Origin: Fratercula arctica
Taxonomy: Eukaryota; Chordata; Aves; Charadriiformes; Alcidae
Assembly (NCBI GenBank): GCA_947846985.1
Contig: CANTUZ010000025.1
Span: 2,354,100-2,418,099 of the forward strand
DNA: 64,000 bases
Reading direction: 5' to 3'
Under the pieces are notes generated by a model. It was given only the letters and a program-made list of their open reading frames with translations. It was not told the DNA's origin and did no database searches. This document shows, piece after piece, positions 1 through 11,268 of the stretch (the stretch's first letter is position 1; each line of letters opens with the position of its first letter). The position numbers and the translations under genes were made by a program.

Positions 1-536
1 GGCGACATGGTACTCCAGAAAGAATTGAGTCAGACAGTGGGACTCATTTCAAAAACAGTCTTATAAGTACTTGGGCAAAAGAACACGGCATTGAGTGGGT
101 ATATCACATCCCCTGTCATGCACCAGCTTCTGGGAAAATTGAGCGATACAATGGACTATTGAAAACCACCCTGAAAGCAATGAGGGGTGGAACCTTTAAA
201 AATTGGGCCAAGCATTTAGCACAAGCTACCTGGTTAGTTAACACCATTGGATCCATCAATCGAGCTGGTCCTGCTCAGTCAGACCTTTTACATACAGTAG
301 AAGGGGATAAAGTCCCTGCAGTGCATGAAAGGAATATGCTGTGGAAAACACTGTTTTTCCTGCCTCAGGCAAAGGCAAAGCCATTCATGGGACTGGTTTT
401 GCTCAAGGACCTGGATGTACTTGGTGGGTGATGCTGGAGAATGGAGAAGCTCAATGTGTACCTCAAGGAAATTTGACCCTTGGTGCGAATATTCAGTTCT
501 GAACTGTATGATGTTAATTGTCATATAATACTAACA
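1..536 (+). pseudogene. ERV-L-like integrase C-terminal part, left arm
   Basis: Open from about 159 to 431 and continuing upstream in broken form. It encodes the end of a retroviral integrase: the region around the third catalytic residue (GKIERYNGLLK type, in the better frame of the right-arm copy), then an Ala/Trp-rich stretch and a Pro/Lys-rich C-terminal domain ending just before a stop at 431. It is the inverted copy of 16495-17030. The element enters from outside the window, so upstream pol is unseen here. Not functional alone. The family call rests on similarity to the longer copies at 16600-22395 and 34031-38106. Confidence 0.8.
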
Positions 537-542
537 GTGTTC

Positions 543-1164
543 TTTAGGCAGGAGGGAAAACTGTGGCTTGTTCTAAAGCTCTCTGGGAACCACTTGCATG
601 GCCCCACAGACCTTGGGGCTATGGGCTTTCCTGGCGCCTTCAGCCTCAATACAACCCTTTCTCACTCGCCTGCAGGTCCGGCCTCAAAAATTTCCATATG
701 TCCGGAGATTGTTCCCACGCCCAAGGAGCCAGGAGGGAAAACTGTGGCTTGTTCTAAAGCTCTCTGGGAACCGCTTGCATCACCCCACAGACCTGGGGGC
801 TCCAAGATTTCCTGGCGCCTTCACCCTCAAAACCACACTTTCTCACTTCCCCCAGGGCCGGCCTAAAAATTTCCATATGTCCGGAGATTGCTCCCACACC
901 CAAGGAGCCAGGAGGGAAAAGTGCAGCTTGTTCTAAAGCTCTCTGGGAACCACTTGCATCGCCCCACAGACCCTGGGGCTGTGGGCTTTCCAGGCGCCTT
1001 CAACCTCAAAACCACCCTTTCTCACTTGGCACAGGGCCAGCCTCAAAAATTTCCATATGTCTGGAGATTGCTCCCATGCCCAATGTGTCAGGAGGGAAAA
1101 CTGTGGCTTGTTCTAAAGCTCTCTGGGAACTGCTTGTGTGACCCCACAGACCTTGGGGCTGCTT
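543..1164 (+). repeat. ~180-bp tandem repeat array inserted in ERV-L 3' region (left arm)
   Basis: About 3.4 copies of a 179-181-bp unit. The marker GGAGGGAAAACTG begins at 551, 732, 911 and 1091. Units differ by several percent. The hexamer GTGTTC sits on both sides (537-542 and 1165-1170). The related ERV remnant in the spacer (near 10535-10545) has a single uninterrupted GAACAC on the other strand and no array, so the array is an insertion with a 6-bp duplication. No protein function is suggested; the open frames in it follow the repeat. Confidence 0.85.
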
Positions 1165-1409
1165 GTGTTCTATAAGTGTTTTTCAGGATAACATAGTAGT
1201 GATGAAACCTGAGCTAGCTTCATCAAGTGGCATTCAGCAAAAGTCTTCGAGATGGACATGCTACCCTTGGGCATGAACCGCAATGAATTTCATACCATCT
1301 TTCCTGCCCTGAGAATCTACTAGGATAGATGAAATCCTGCAGTTATGAACTAAATGAACTTAGCCAACTTTTGTGTATTAAGATAAATCATAAATGAGTA
1401 ACCTGCATG

Positions 1410-1411
1410 CA

Positions 1412-1447
<36 letters not shown>

Positions 1448-1461
1448 TGTGTGTGTGTGTA
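1410..1461. repeat. Compound microsatellite, left arm
   Basis: CTGT, CTAT and GT runs one after another. The GT part has six units here and seven in the mirror copy at 15567-15622, which is the only length difference seen between the palindrome arms. Confidence 0.9.
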
Positions 1462-1496
1462 TAGATTTGACGGATAAAAAGTAATAGTGATCTGAG

Positions 1497-2111
1497 TGTT
1501 TTCCCAAATTTGGGTTCTTTAACCAGTGTGCAAGCCAATAACACACAGGGCAGAGGTATTTTTAAGTTTATTCCCTTAATGCACAGAAATGGGGTGCTTG
1601 TCCCAAGGGAGCACACCTTTGTTTCAAAAATTTCCTTTTTATACTCTGATTATTACATATTCTATCAGTTAATACATATTCATTGTTCTTCTATTTAATG
1701 ATTGGTTGAGATTTCTTTGCTTCCGATGTAAAATTAGTGCACAGACTCTGTTTTCTTCTTCCATTGTTCTCTTTTGAGTAGGTGGTATCATTTGGGTAGG
1801 TGGTCAATGAGTCTGTGGTCGTAATCTCCCCCCAGCCAAAATTACCTTTTACCTACTTTTCCTCTAATCTTGGCAGCTCCAGGTGGTTTTTTCGGTTTGC
1901 TGACCAGGCCTACAGTTCATCACTCTCTTGACAGGAATATCCTGCTTATCAACAAAACTACATTGTCTAGTAGTCAGTTCATGTCTAGTTACTATTTCTC
2001 TATAAATGATGTTGGGGCCGTATAGAGGACTTTTAGCAGCAATGGCAGGTTCCCTTGGTTTCTTTGGTTATGTTACATTTCATTTTTCCAGTTAATATCA
2101 ATTTTACTACA
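1497..2111 (-). mobile_element. Solo LTR, class-II-like, left arm
   Basis: A TGT...ACA-bounded 615-bp block that splits the ERV-L 3' internal sequence: the motif ATTCCATACCATTTG on one side and CTCAGATCACT on the other are adjacent in the spacer copy (around 10225-10257). On its sense (minus) strand it has a TATA-like GTATAAAAAGG and a GAATAAAC poly(A)-type signal followed by a terminal R/U5-like segment. Mirror copy at 14918-15532. The class assignment is a guess from layout. Confidence 0.6.
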
Positions 2112-2140
2112 ACGCAAATGGTATGGAATAAGAGGTGGAA

Positions 2141-2841
2141 TGTCCTGGTTTGAGGTAAAACAGAACCAACTTTATGTTCAGTAGTTTTACTTTGCAGCTA
2201 AGCCTCTTCTAACTCTGAAATTAACAGAATATTGTGCAGAAAACTGTTTGCTCTCAGAGTGATAAGACCTGATTGTTTATAGTTCATGCCAAGGAATGGT
2301 AGGCAGAGAGGCTCTTGCTTATACTTATTGCTATAACAACCAAGGTCAGCTAACTTTGTTATTTGCCCTGTTGGAGGGTCGGAAGCGGAGAAGCATAGAG
2401 GGGTCCCACCTGCAGGGAGCAGCGGACAGGACAGGGGACCCAAAACTGACCAACAGGGTATTCCATCCCATCTGCATCATGCTCAGTATAAAAGCTGAGG
2501 GGTCAAAGGGGCAGCCCTTTTTCTTCAATGGCCAGCGTCCAAGGAAGACTCTGTCTGCCTTTGATCCCAATCTGAGCATTCCTGACTCCAGATCCAGAAT
2601 CCAGTTCCCATCCGTCGCTGAGTCCAGTCTGGGACTTCCCCGGTGCCTGCCAGTGACATGATCGTCATCCTGGGAGCTTGATATGGTTTTGTATATATTG
2701 TATCTATTTTATTATTAATATTTTTATTAAAGTCATTTAGTTCCTTCTAAATTCATACATCTTTTTATCTCTCCTCCTCCTCTCCTTGGAGCGAGAAGTA
2801 GGGAAGAGCATCTGTCATTCTGATTGGCCCAAAACATGACA
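2141..2841 (+). mobile_element. ERV-L-type LTR (family A), left arm, 3' LTR
   Basis: Begins TGTCCTGGTTTGAGG and ends in a CCAAAACATGACA-like end. Contains the TATA box AGTATAAAAGC near 2486 and the AT-rich TTTATTATTAAT block near 2708-2730. Same family as the LTRs at 9489-10212, 14188-14888, 21667-22395 and 48836-49599. It lies downstream of the pol end at 1-536, so it is the 3' LTR of the left-arm element. Confidence 0.9.
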
Positions 2842-3293
2842 GCATAATATAGCAATTGCAATATGCAGTTGAATCATGATACAAGTAATTCTCACTACCA
2901 ATCTCTATATGCTCACTGTCATGACACTGAGTGTCCCCAGTCACCAGGAAGGAATATGTGGGTTGAAGCCAGCTCTCTTCAAAGTTTGTTTTATTAGTTG
3001 TCCATTTTTTATACTTTATGTTGGGCTGAGCCACTTATACGCTTCCCTCCCATGCTGGTCTGTCTGGCTCAGGAAGACATTACTCCCTACTAATTATCTC
3101 AGGGAACCTGATGACTCACTGGTATAGCTGTATATCTAAAACAAAGGTTATCCTCCAGTCCCCCTTGTGTTGAGATAAATTCAGCTTTCTTTACAATAAT
3201 TGGCAGTCATTCTTCCCTGAGCTCATTATTTTTTCCCTTCTCCTCTGAGCCTAGCCTTATTCCATTGTGTGTGCGTCTTGGTCAGTCACCATG
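2842..3293 (-). mobile_element. LTR fragment (family B), left arm
   Basis: Mirror copy of 13736-14187 and related to 23303-23785: shared pieces include TTGCAATTGCTATATT, a GTATAAAA promoter box on the minus strand, and an ATTGTGTGTGCG-type end. It directly abuts the family A LTR at 2841. The 256 bp beyond it (3294-3549) hold nothing I recognise. Confidence 0.6.
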
Positions 3294-3549
3294 TTATAAA
3301 TAGCTAAGCAAAGTTCAGGATCTCCTAGTTCAGTCCCCTAGGTCTCTCTGTTTTCCCATGTCGCCAATGATTAATTCCACCAGGAATAAGTTAGATCCTC
3401 CTTTCCTCTGCTCTCTGTAGTCCATGAGCCAGTCCTTGAGGAAGGATTTGCTTTGCCTCTGTAACAATGTGAAGGATAGACTGGAGCATTCCAAATCCTA
3501 TGACCTACATGCTTTCTGCCCGCATTGATCACTAACTGCAGCCTGAGTT

Positions 3550-5760
3550 CATAGAATCATAGAACCATAGGGTTGGAAGGGACCTCTGGAGATCATCTAG
3601 TCCAACCCCCCTGCCAGAGCAGGGTCACCTAGAGTAGGTTACACAGGAACACGTCCAGGCGGGTTTTGAATGTCTCCAGAGATGGAGACTCCACCACCTC
3701 TCTGGGCAGCCTGTTCCAGTGCTCTGCCACCCTCAGGGTAAAGAAGTTCCTCCTCATGTTTAGGTGGAACTTCTTGTGCTCAAGTTTGTGCCCATTGCCT
3801 CTTGTCCTGTCCCCGGGCACTACTGAAAAGAGCCTGGTCCCATCCTCCTGACACCCACCCTTTAAGTATTTATAAGCGTTGATAAGATCCCCCCTCAGCC
3901 GTCTTTTTTCCAGACTGAAGAGACCCAAATCCCTCAGCCTTTCCTCATAAGAGAGGTGTTCCAGTCCCCTAATCATCTTGGTAGCCCTCTGCTGCACCCT
4001 TTCCAGCAGTTCCCTGTCCTTCTGGAACCGGGGAGCCCAGAACTGGACACAGTACTCCAGGTGTGGCCTCACCAATGCACAGTAGAGGGGGAGGATGACC
4101 TCCCTTGACCTGCTGGCCACACTCTTTTTGATGCACCCCAGGATGCCATTGGCCTTCTTGGCCACAAGGGCACATTGCTGGCTCATGGTCATCCTGTTGT
4201 CCACCAGGACTCCCAGATCTCTTTCCACAGAGCTGCTCTCCAGCAGGTCAGCCCCCAACCTGTCCTGGTGCATGGGGTTGTTCCTCCCCAGGTGCAGCAC
4301 CCTACACTTGCCCTTGTTGAATTTCATAAGGTTTCTCTCTGCCCAGATCTCCAACCTGTCCAGGTCTCTCTGTATGGCAGCACAGCCTTCTGGTGTGTCA
4401 GTCACTCCCCCCAGCTTTGTGTCATCAGCAAACTTGCTGAGGGTGCACTCTATCCCCTCATCCAGGTCATTGATGAATATATTGAAGAGGACTGGACCCA
4501 GTACTGACCCCTGGGGAACACCACTCGTCACTGGTCTCCAACTAGATTCTGTGCCCCTAATCACGACCCTCTGAGCTCTCTCTTTCAGCCCGTTTTCTAT
4601 CCACCTTACTGTCCGTTCATCTAACCCACACTTCCTAAGCTTCCCTATGAGGATGCTGTGGGAGACCGTGTCAAACGCCTTGCTTAAGTCAAGATAGACC
4701 ACATCTACCGCCCTCCCCTCATCTATCCATCCAGTCATGCCATCGTAGAAGGCTATCAGATTAGTCAGACATGATTTCCCCTTGGTGAATCCATGCTGAG
4801 TACTTCTGATAGCTTTCTTTTCCTCCACGTGCCTTGAGATGACGCCCAGAACAAGCTGTTCCATCATCTTTCCAGGGATGGAGGTGAGGCTGACCGGCCT
4901 GTAGTTCCCTGGCTCCTCCTTCTTGCCTTTTTTGAAGACTGGAGTGACATTAGCTTTCCTCCAGTCCCCAGGCACCTCGCCTGTTCTCCAGGACCTTTCA
5001 AAGATGATGGAGAGCGGTCCAGCAATGACTTCTGCCAGCTCCCTCAGCACTCTCGGGTGCATCCCACCGGGGCCCATGGACTTGTGAATATCTAAATGAT
5101 CTAATTGATCCCTCACTCGCTCCTCCTCAACCCAAGGGAAGTCTTCTTCTTTCCCTGTTACTTTATTCAATGCCTGGGACTTCTGAGGGCTGGGCCGAGC
5201 AGAAAAGACCAAAGCAAAGTAGGCATTCAGTAACTCTGCCTTCTCCGCATCCTCCATCACCATGACTCCTGTCTCATTCAACAGTGGGCCCACAACTTCT
5301 CTGGTCTTCCTTTTGCTTCCAATATACTTGTAGAAGCTCTTTTTGTTGTGCTTGACGTCCCTAGCCAGGTCTAATTCCAAGGCGGCCTTGGCTTTCCTTG
5401 TTTCATCCCTGCACGCTCTGGTGGCATTCTTGTAATCCTCCCAAGGGGTCAGTCCCTTCTTCCACTTATTATAAACTTCCTTCTTCCACTTGAGCTTTTT
5501 CTGAAGCTCCCTGCTTAACCATGCAGGTCTCCTGCGTCCCTTGGCCGATTTCTTTCTCTTAGGGATGCACCGATCCTGAGCTTGGAGGAAGTGGTCTTTG
5601 AATATCAACCAACTTTCTTGAGCCCCTTTGCCTTCCATAGCCCTAGCCCACGGGATCTCTCCAAGCAGTTTCTTGAAGAGGCCAAAGTTAGCCCTCCTGA
5701 AATCCAAGGTTGTAATTTTACTTCTTGTTGTTTTGTGGATAGTGCCCAGAGTTCAAAGTG
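3550..5760 (-). mobile_element. CR1 LINE, 5'-truncated, left arm
   Basis: The 3' end (low coordinate) has the CR1 terminal repeat (CATAGAATCATAGAACC on the plus strand) next to the conserved GGTTGGAAGGGACCTCTGGAG block. The body is a reverse-transcriptase coding region. The 5' side stops without a full endonuclease domain, as usual for truncated LINE copies. Where the CR1 ends between about 5740 and 5900 is unclear. Confidence 0.9.
3629..5707 (-). CDS. CR1 ORF2 segment: reverse transcriptase, uninterrupted
   Basis: An open 692-codon reading frame (no ATG at its start; it opens at a TTG codon and similarity extends a little upstream). In order it shows the linker after the endonuclease ([11 protein letters not shown], residue ~2), the RT fingers block YRPVSLTS (~268), the palm motif YLDLSKAFD (~338), [14 protein letters not shown] (~400), the catalytic FADD (~425), thumb, and the CR1-specific C-terminus ending FLCNLL shortly before the 3' terminal repeats. 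RT of this family copies CR1 RNA at a nicked target. The endonuclease and ORF1 are absent, so this copy cannot move by itself. The absence of stops over 2.1 kb points to recent insertion or to copying between the arms. The mirror ORF differs at one residue (A/V at residue 98). Confidence 0.9.
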   Translation of the reverse strand: MDFRRANFGLFKKLLGEIPWARAMEGKGAQESWLIFKDHFLQAQDRCIPKRKKSAKGRRRPAWLSRELQKKLKWKKEVYNKWKKGLTPWEDYKNATRACRDETRKAKAALELDLARDVKHNKKSFYKYIGSKRKTREVVGPLLNETGVMVMEDAEKAELLNAYFALVFSARPSPQKSQALNKVTGKEEDFPWVEEERVRDQLDHLDIHKSMGPGGMHPRVLRELAEVIAGPLSIIFERSWRTGEVPGDWRKANVTPVFKKGKKEEPGNYRPVSLTSIPGKMMEQLVLGVISRHVEEKKAIRSTQHGFTKGKSCLTNLIAFYDGMTGWIDEGRAVDVVYLDLSKAFDTVSHSILIGKLRKCGLDERTVRWIENGLKERAQRVVIRGTESSWRPVTSGVPQGSVLGPVLFNIFINDLDEGIECTLSKFADDTKLGGVTDTPEGCAAIQRDLDRLEIWAERNLMKFNKGKCRVLHLGRNNPMHQDRLGADLLESSSVERDLGVLVDNRMTMSQQCALVAKKANGILGCIKKSVASRSREVILPLYCALVRPHLEYCVQFWAPRFQKDRELLERVQQRATKMIRGLEHLSYEERLRDLGLFSLEKRRLRGDLINAYKYLKGGCQEDGTRLFSVVPGDRTRGNGHKLEHKKFHLNMRRNFFTLRVAEHWNRLPREVVESPSLETFKTRLDVFLCNLL

Positions 5761-5924
5761 TCTACATTGGACCAGATATTTGCTGGTAGATCAAGTGTCA
5801 TTTTAGCACTCTTGAGCCTGCTCATGTCCAGTATGGCCACATTCATGAACAGAGGACCTATGATCGAATTTGGAAGGAACTCTGGGGCTCTGGCTGAAAG
5901 AAGTTCTTCTGAAAGAAGAAAGTG

Positions 5925-6159
5925 TTTGTTTAGTTTTTATCTTTGTTTCTCACCATCAATCTCTATTTTAATTGGTAATAAATTAATTTCCCCAAGTCAA
6001 GTCTATTTTGCCTGTGATGGTAATTGATAAGTGATCTCCCTGTCTTTATCTTGACCCATGAGCTTTTTCATCTTCTTTTCTCCCCCTATCCTATTGACAG
6101 AGGGGGTGAGATAATGGCCGAGTGGGCATCTGGCAGACAGCCAAGGTCACCCCACCACA
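5925..6159 (+). mobile_element. LTR 3' end (family C), left arm
   Basis: Terminal part of an LTR ending ...GTCACCCCACCACA. It shares the AATTGGTAATAAATTAATTT and GGTAATTG...ATCTCCCTGTC blocks with LTRs at 27109-27513 and (inverted) 42807-42930. It is the innermost recognisable piece of the palindrome arm. The interval 5760-5925 between it and the CR1 is unassigned. Confidence 0.65.
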
Positions 6160-6171
6160 GTGGGGCAGAAT

Positions 6172-6660
6172 GAGGCCTAAGTGGTGGGAGTCACACGAGG
6201 CATTGTGGGAGTTGTACTTCTTCAGCCATTTCCCTGTCAAAAGCAGCTGTTTTGTCAGCCTCCCAGGCTATTGGCAGCAGTGGCTTTGTGCTCATGTCTC
6301 TCAGTGCAGGAACAAGCACAACAGCTCTGTCAGAGTACTGGCACCTGAGGGGATGGGCCCGGGAGCTCCAGTGCAATGGTGGCACTCCCCACCCAGGCTT
6401 GGCAGCAGCATGTGGCACCTTGGGTGAGTGTCCACAGCCAAGCTGCTGGCCCAGGCTACTCATCCCAGGGGAGCTGAGACCAGCCTCCCCTGGGTGTGGA
6501 CACTGGGGGGCGGGATACACCCACCACTGCCCTGCCGCTGTGCCAGTTTCTGTGTACAGCACAGCACCCAGGCCAGCCTGCAGCTGCCTCCCCTTCAGAG
6601 CTATACCATCACCATTTTGTCTATACCAATCATAGTGTCTGGTGCCAAACTGTTTTCTAG
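6172..6660. other. Spacer sequence upstream of RPS23, no gene recognised
   Basis: Non-repetitive as far as I can tell. Moderately GC-rich, with open frames on both strands that show no recognisable protein. It contains a ZNF143-like motif (6200-6218) and leads directly into the decayed RPS23 exon copy, so it may be old promoter or intron sequence of a duplicated RPS23 locus. That is inference. Confidence 0.4.
6200..6218 (-). promoter_or_regulatory. ZNF143/THAP11-like promoter motif
   Basis: The minus strand reads TACAACTCCCACAATGC, a close match to the ZNF143 (SBS, ACTACAATTCCCAGAATGC-type) element of vertebrate housekeeping promoters. It is about 960 bp upstream of the RPS23 start, too far for the active promoter, and is possibly a relic. 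Confidence 0.4.
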
Positions 6661-6800
6661 GGAAGTGCCATGAGCTACATACTGCTCAGAAACTCTGCAG
6701 CTATGACCAGAAATGACATGACAAGCAGTACAAGGAGGCCCACTAGAGCATTGCACTGAAATTCAACCCCTTCAGCGGCACTTCCCACATCAAGGAAAAT
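6661..6800 (+). pseudogene. Decayed duplicate of RPS23 exon 2
   Basis: Aligns to RPS23 exon 2 (7694-7853) over most of its length. It begins right after TTTTCTAG, the same splice-acceptor sequence that precedes the real exon, so it is a copy of genomic DNA, not of mRNA. Recognisable residues include KC, TAQKL, DQK, HDKQYK, AH and NPFSG. Damage: two codons missing at the Ser-His-Arg-Arg stretch, a TGA at the Trp codon, a TAG at the following Leu codon, and loss of the last dozen or so bases before the donor site. No matching copies of exons 1, 3 or 4 are visible nearby. Confidence 0.85.
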
Positions 6801-6854
6801 GTAAGCGAAATCTAATCTTTCATTTGTGAGATCATAAGGTTGGTGTTGTACCAC

Positions 6855-6955
6855 TGTTGTGGGTTAACCCTGTCCAGCAACTAAACACCACCCAGCCACT
6901 CACTCACTCCCCCCACAGTGGGATGGGAGAGAGAATCAGAAGGGTAAAAGTGATC
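6855..6955 (-). mobile_element. LTR end fragment (family D) near the RPS23 promoter
   Basis: TGTTGTGGGTTAACCC at 6855 and the following ACCACCCAGCCACTCACTC and GGGATGGGAGAGAGAATC blocks match the ends of LTRs at 24027-24601 and 55831-56211. Only about 100 bp remain. It ends where the CpG-rich RPS23 promoter begins. Confidence 0.7.
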
Positions 6956-7212
6956 CCCTCTCTCCCCCTCGGCGTGCAGGGTTGCGGGGTGATTTGGTTC
7001 TGCAGCTGCACGGGGACGACCCCCGGGCGGGCCCGTCACAGCCCCTTCCTCGGAGGAGCGTCACGCGAGCGGTGGCGACCGGTACTGGTCCCGGATGGGA
7101 GTTTCCAGGCAGGCGCGACATAATCACCCCAACGCGGGTCCTTGCGGACACAGCTAACCGGCGCGGCGCAGCACAGGCCTCCTTTTTTCAGCTTGGCAGG
7201 CGTGGTGGCAGG

Positions 7213-9429
<2,217 letters not shown>

Positions 9430-9449
9430 ATTGATGTGCCAAGAATATA

Positions 9450-9455
9450 AATAAA
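9450..9455 (+). terminator. RPS23: RPS23 poly(A) signal
   Basis: AATAAA 21 bp after the stop codon gives a very short 3' UTR, as in other ribosomal-protein mRNAs. The next element, an ERV-L LTR, begins at 9489, so the cleavage site falls at or just before the LTR edge. Confidence 0.85.
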
Positions 9456-9488
9456 ATTTGTAATTGGAAAAACTCTTATACTTGTTAT

Positions 9489-10212
9489 TGTTGTGGTTTT
9501 GGCCAAATTGGCCAATGGCCGGTGACAGGTGCTCTCCCCGCCACCTCTCACACAGAGAGGAGGAGGAGAGGTAAAGAGATTTACAAGTTCAGAAGAAACT
9601 AAACTACTTTAATGAAAGACTAATAATAAAAAGGAAATAATGAAATAGATACAGTATATACAAAACCGTATTAAGCTCCCAGGATGATGTCACCGGCAGG
9701 CACTGGGGAAGTCCCAGGCTGGACTCAGTGACAGGTGGGAACTGGATTCCACAGATGGAATCAGGAATTCTCGGAGCGGGATTAAAGGCAGATGAACAGA
9801 CAGGGTCCTCCTCGGACATCAGCCATTGAAGGAAGAGACTGACCCTTTGATCCCTCAGCTTTTATACTGAGCATGGGGCAGGTGGGATGGAATACCCTGT
9901 TGGTCAGTTTTGGGTCACCTGTCCTGTCCCCTCCTCCCTGCAGGTGGGACCCCTCTACGCTTCTCCGCTTCCGACCCTCTAACGGGGCAAATAGCGAAGT
10001 TAGCTGACCTTGGTTGTTATAGCAATAAGTATAAGCAAGAGCCTCTCTGCCTACCATTCCTTGGCACTAATTGTAAACATTGGTCTTCTCACTCTCAGAA
10101 TAAACTGTTCTCAACACAACACGCTGTTAATTTCAGAGAGTTAGAAGAGGCCCAGCTAAGAAATAAAATTACTGAACATAAAGTTGGTTCTGTTTTACCT
10201 CAAACCAGGACA
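9489..10212 (-). mobile_element. ERV-L-type LTR (family A) abutting RPS23
   Basis: Starts TGTTGTGGTTTTGGCC and ends CTCAAACCAGGACA (plus strand), i.e. a minus-oriented LTR of 724 bp. It carries the TATA-like AGTATAAAAGC (minus strand, near 9870). It is the 3' LTR of the truncated element at 10213-10857. Sense transcription of the LTR runs toward RPS23 in antisense direction. Confidence 0.9.
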
Positions 10213-10857
10213 TTTCACCCTTATTCCATACCATTTGTGTCATGCTCAGATCACTAATACTTTTATCTATCAATCTATACATACATATAGAGAGATAGAT
10301 GCAGGTTACTCAATTAAGATTTTATCTACAGAAGTTCACTAAGTTCATTTAGTTCATAACTGTAGGATTTCATCTCTCATAGCAGATTCTCAGGGTAGGA
10401 AAGGTGAATGAAATTCATTGTGGTTCGTGCCCACGGGTACTATGTCCATCTCAAAGAGTTTTGCTGGGTGTCACTTGATGGAGCTGGCTCAGGGTTCATG
10501 ACCATTATGTTATGCGGAAAAACACTTATAGAACACTGTTAGTATCACATAATAATTAACATCATACAGCTCAGAATTAAGTATTCTCACACAGGGTCAA
10601 ATTTCCTTGAGGTACACATTGAGCTTCTCCATTCTCCAGCATCACCCACCAAGTACATCCAGGTCCTTGAGCAAAACCAGTCCCATGAATGGCTTTGCCT
10701 TTGCCTGAGGCAGGAAAAACAGTGTTTTCCACAGCATATTCCTTTCATGCACTGCAGGGACTTTATCCCCTTCTACTGTATGTAAAAGGTCTGACTGAGC
10801 AGGACCAGCTCGATTGATGGATCCAATGGTGTTAACTAACCAGGTAGCTTGTGCTAA
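10213..10857 (-). pseudogene. Truncated ERV-L 3' end (end of pol) in the spacer
   Basis: Minus-strand sequence from the end of integrase (open 10642-10857, closely matching residues at 16600-16830) through the noncoding 3' region to the LTR. Unlike the arm copies it lacks both the 180-bp tandem array and the class-II-like solo LTR, so it represents the pre-insertion form. It is cut off exactly where the right palindrome arm starts. A short GATA-type microsatellite is at 10263-10305. Confidence 0.85.
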
Positions 10858-10869
10858 ATTCTGCCCCAC

Positions 10870-11104
10870 TGTGGTGGGGTGACCTTGGCTGTCTGCCAGA
10901 TGCCCACTCGGCCATTATCTCACCCCCTCTGTCAATAGGATAGGGGGAGAAAAGAAGATGAAAAAGCTCATGGGTCAAGATAAAGACAGGGAGATCACTT
11001 ATCAATTACCATCACAGGCAAAATAGACTTGACTTGGGGAAATTAATTTATTACCAATTAAAATAGAGATTGATGGTGAGAAACAAAGATAAAAACTAAA
11101 CAAA
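10870..11104 (-). mobile_element. LTR 3' end (family C), right arm
   Basis: Mirror copy of 5925-6159, in the same arrangement between the CR1 and the spacer junction. Confidence 0.65.
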
Positions 11105-11268
11105 CACTTTCTTCTTTCAGAAGAACTTCTTTCAGCCAGAGCCCCAGAGTTCCTTCCAAATTCGATCATAGGTCCTCTGTTCATGAATGTGGCCATACTG
11201 GACATGAGCAGGCTCAAGAGTGCTAAAATGACACTTGATCTACCAGCAAATATCTGGTCCAATGTAGA

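Larger units (their letters stand above)
1..6171. repeat. Left arm of a large palindrome (inverted repeat)
   Basis: This stretch is the reverse complement of 10858-17030. Coordinates of matching points sum to 17029 from about 1500 to 6171 and to 17031 from 1 to about 1400, so there is one 2-bp length difference between arms. It lies in a microsatellite, (GT)6 here and (GT)7 on the right. Substitutions I could see are at 183 (A here, G on the right strand-matched), 393 (C/T) and 5415 (G/A, CpG-type). Matching is still running at base 1, so the arm extends beyond the window. Similarity stops at 6171/10858. All content of the arm is mobile-element sequence. Confidence 0.95.

Noticed and set aside
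480..1175. Overlapping 64-128-codon frames repeating a KLWLVLKLSGN-type sequence
   Set aside because: They are produced by the 180-bp tandem array, recur once per unit, and do not resemble a protein family.
2198..2661. Frames reading MVGREALAYTYCYNNQG-type sequence in five places
   Set aside because: They are part of the family A LTR and are repeated in every copy; the LTR is regulatory, not coding.
4095..4574. 159- and 110-codon frames opposite the CR1 RT (and mirrors at 12455-12934)
   Set aside because: Antisense shadows of the RT coding sequence; similar shadows occur opposite other CR1 copies.
6122..6673. Frames of 81-127 codons upstream of RPS23
   Set aside because: They overlap each other on both strands, cross the palindrome junction or the decayed exon copy, and show no protein similarity.
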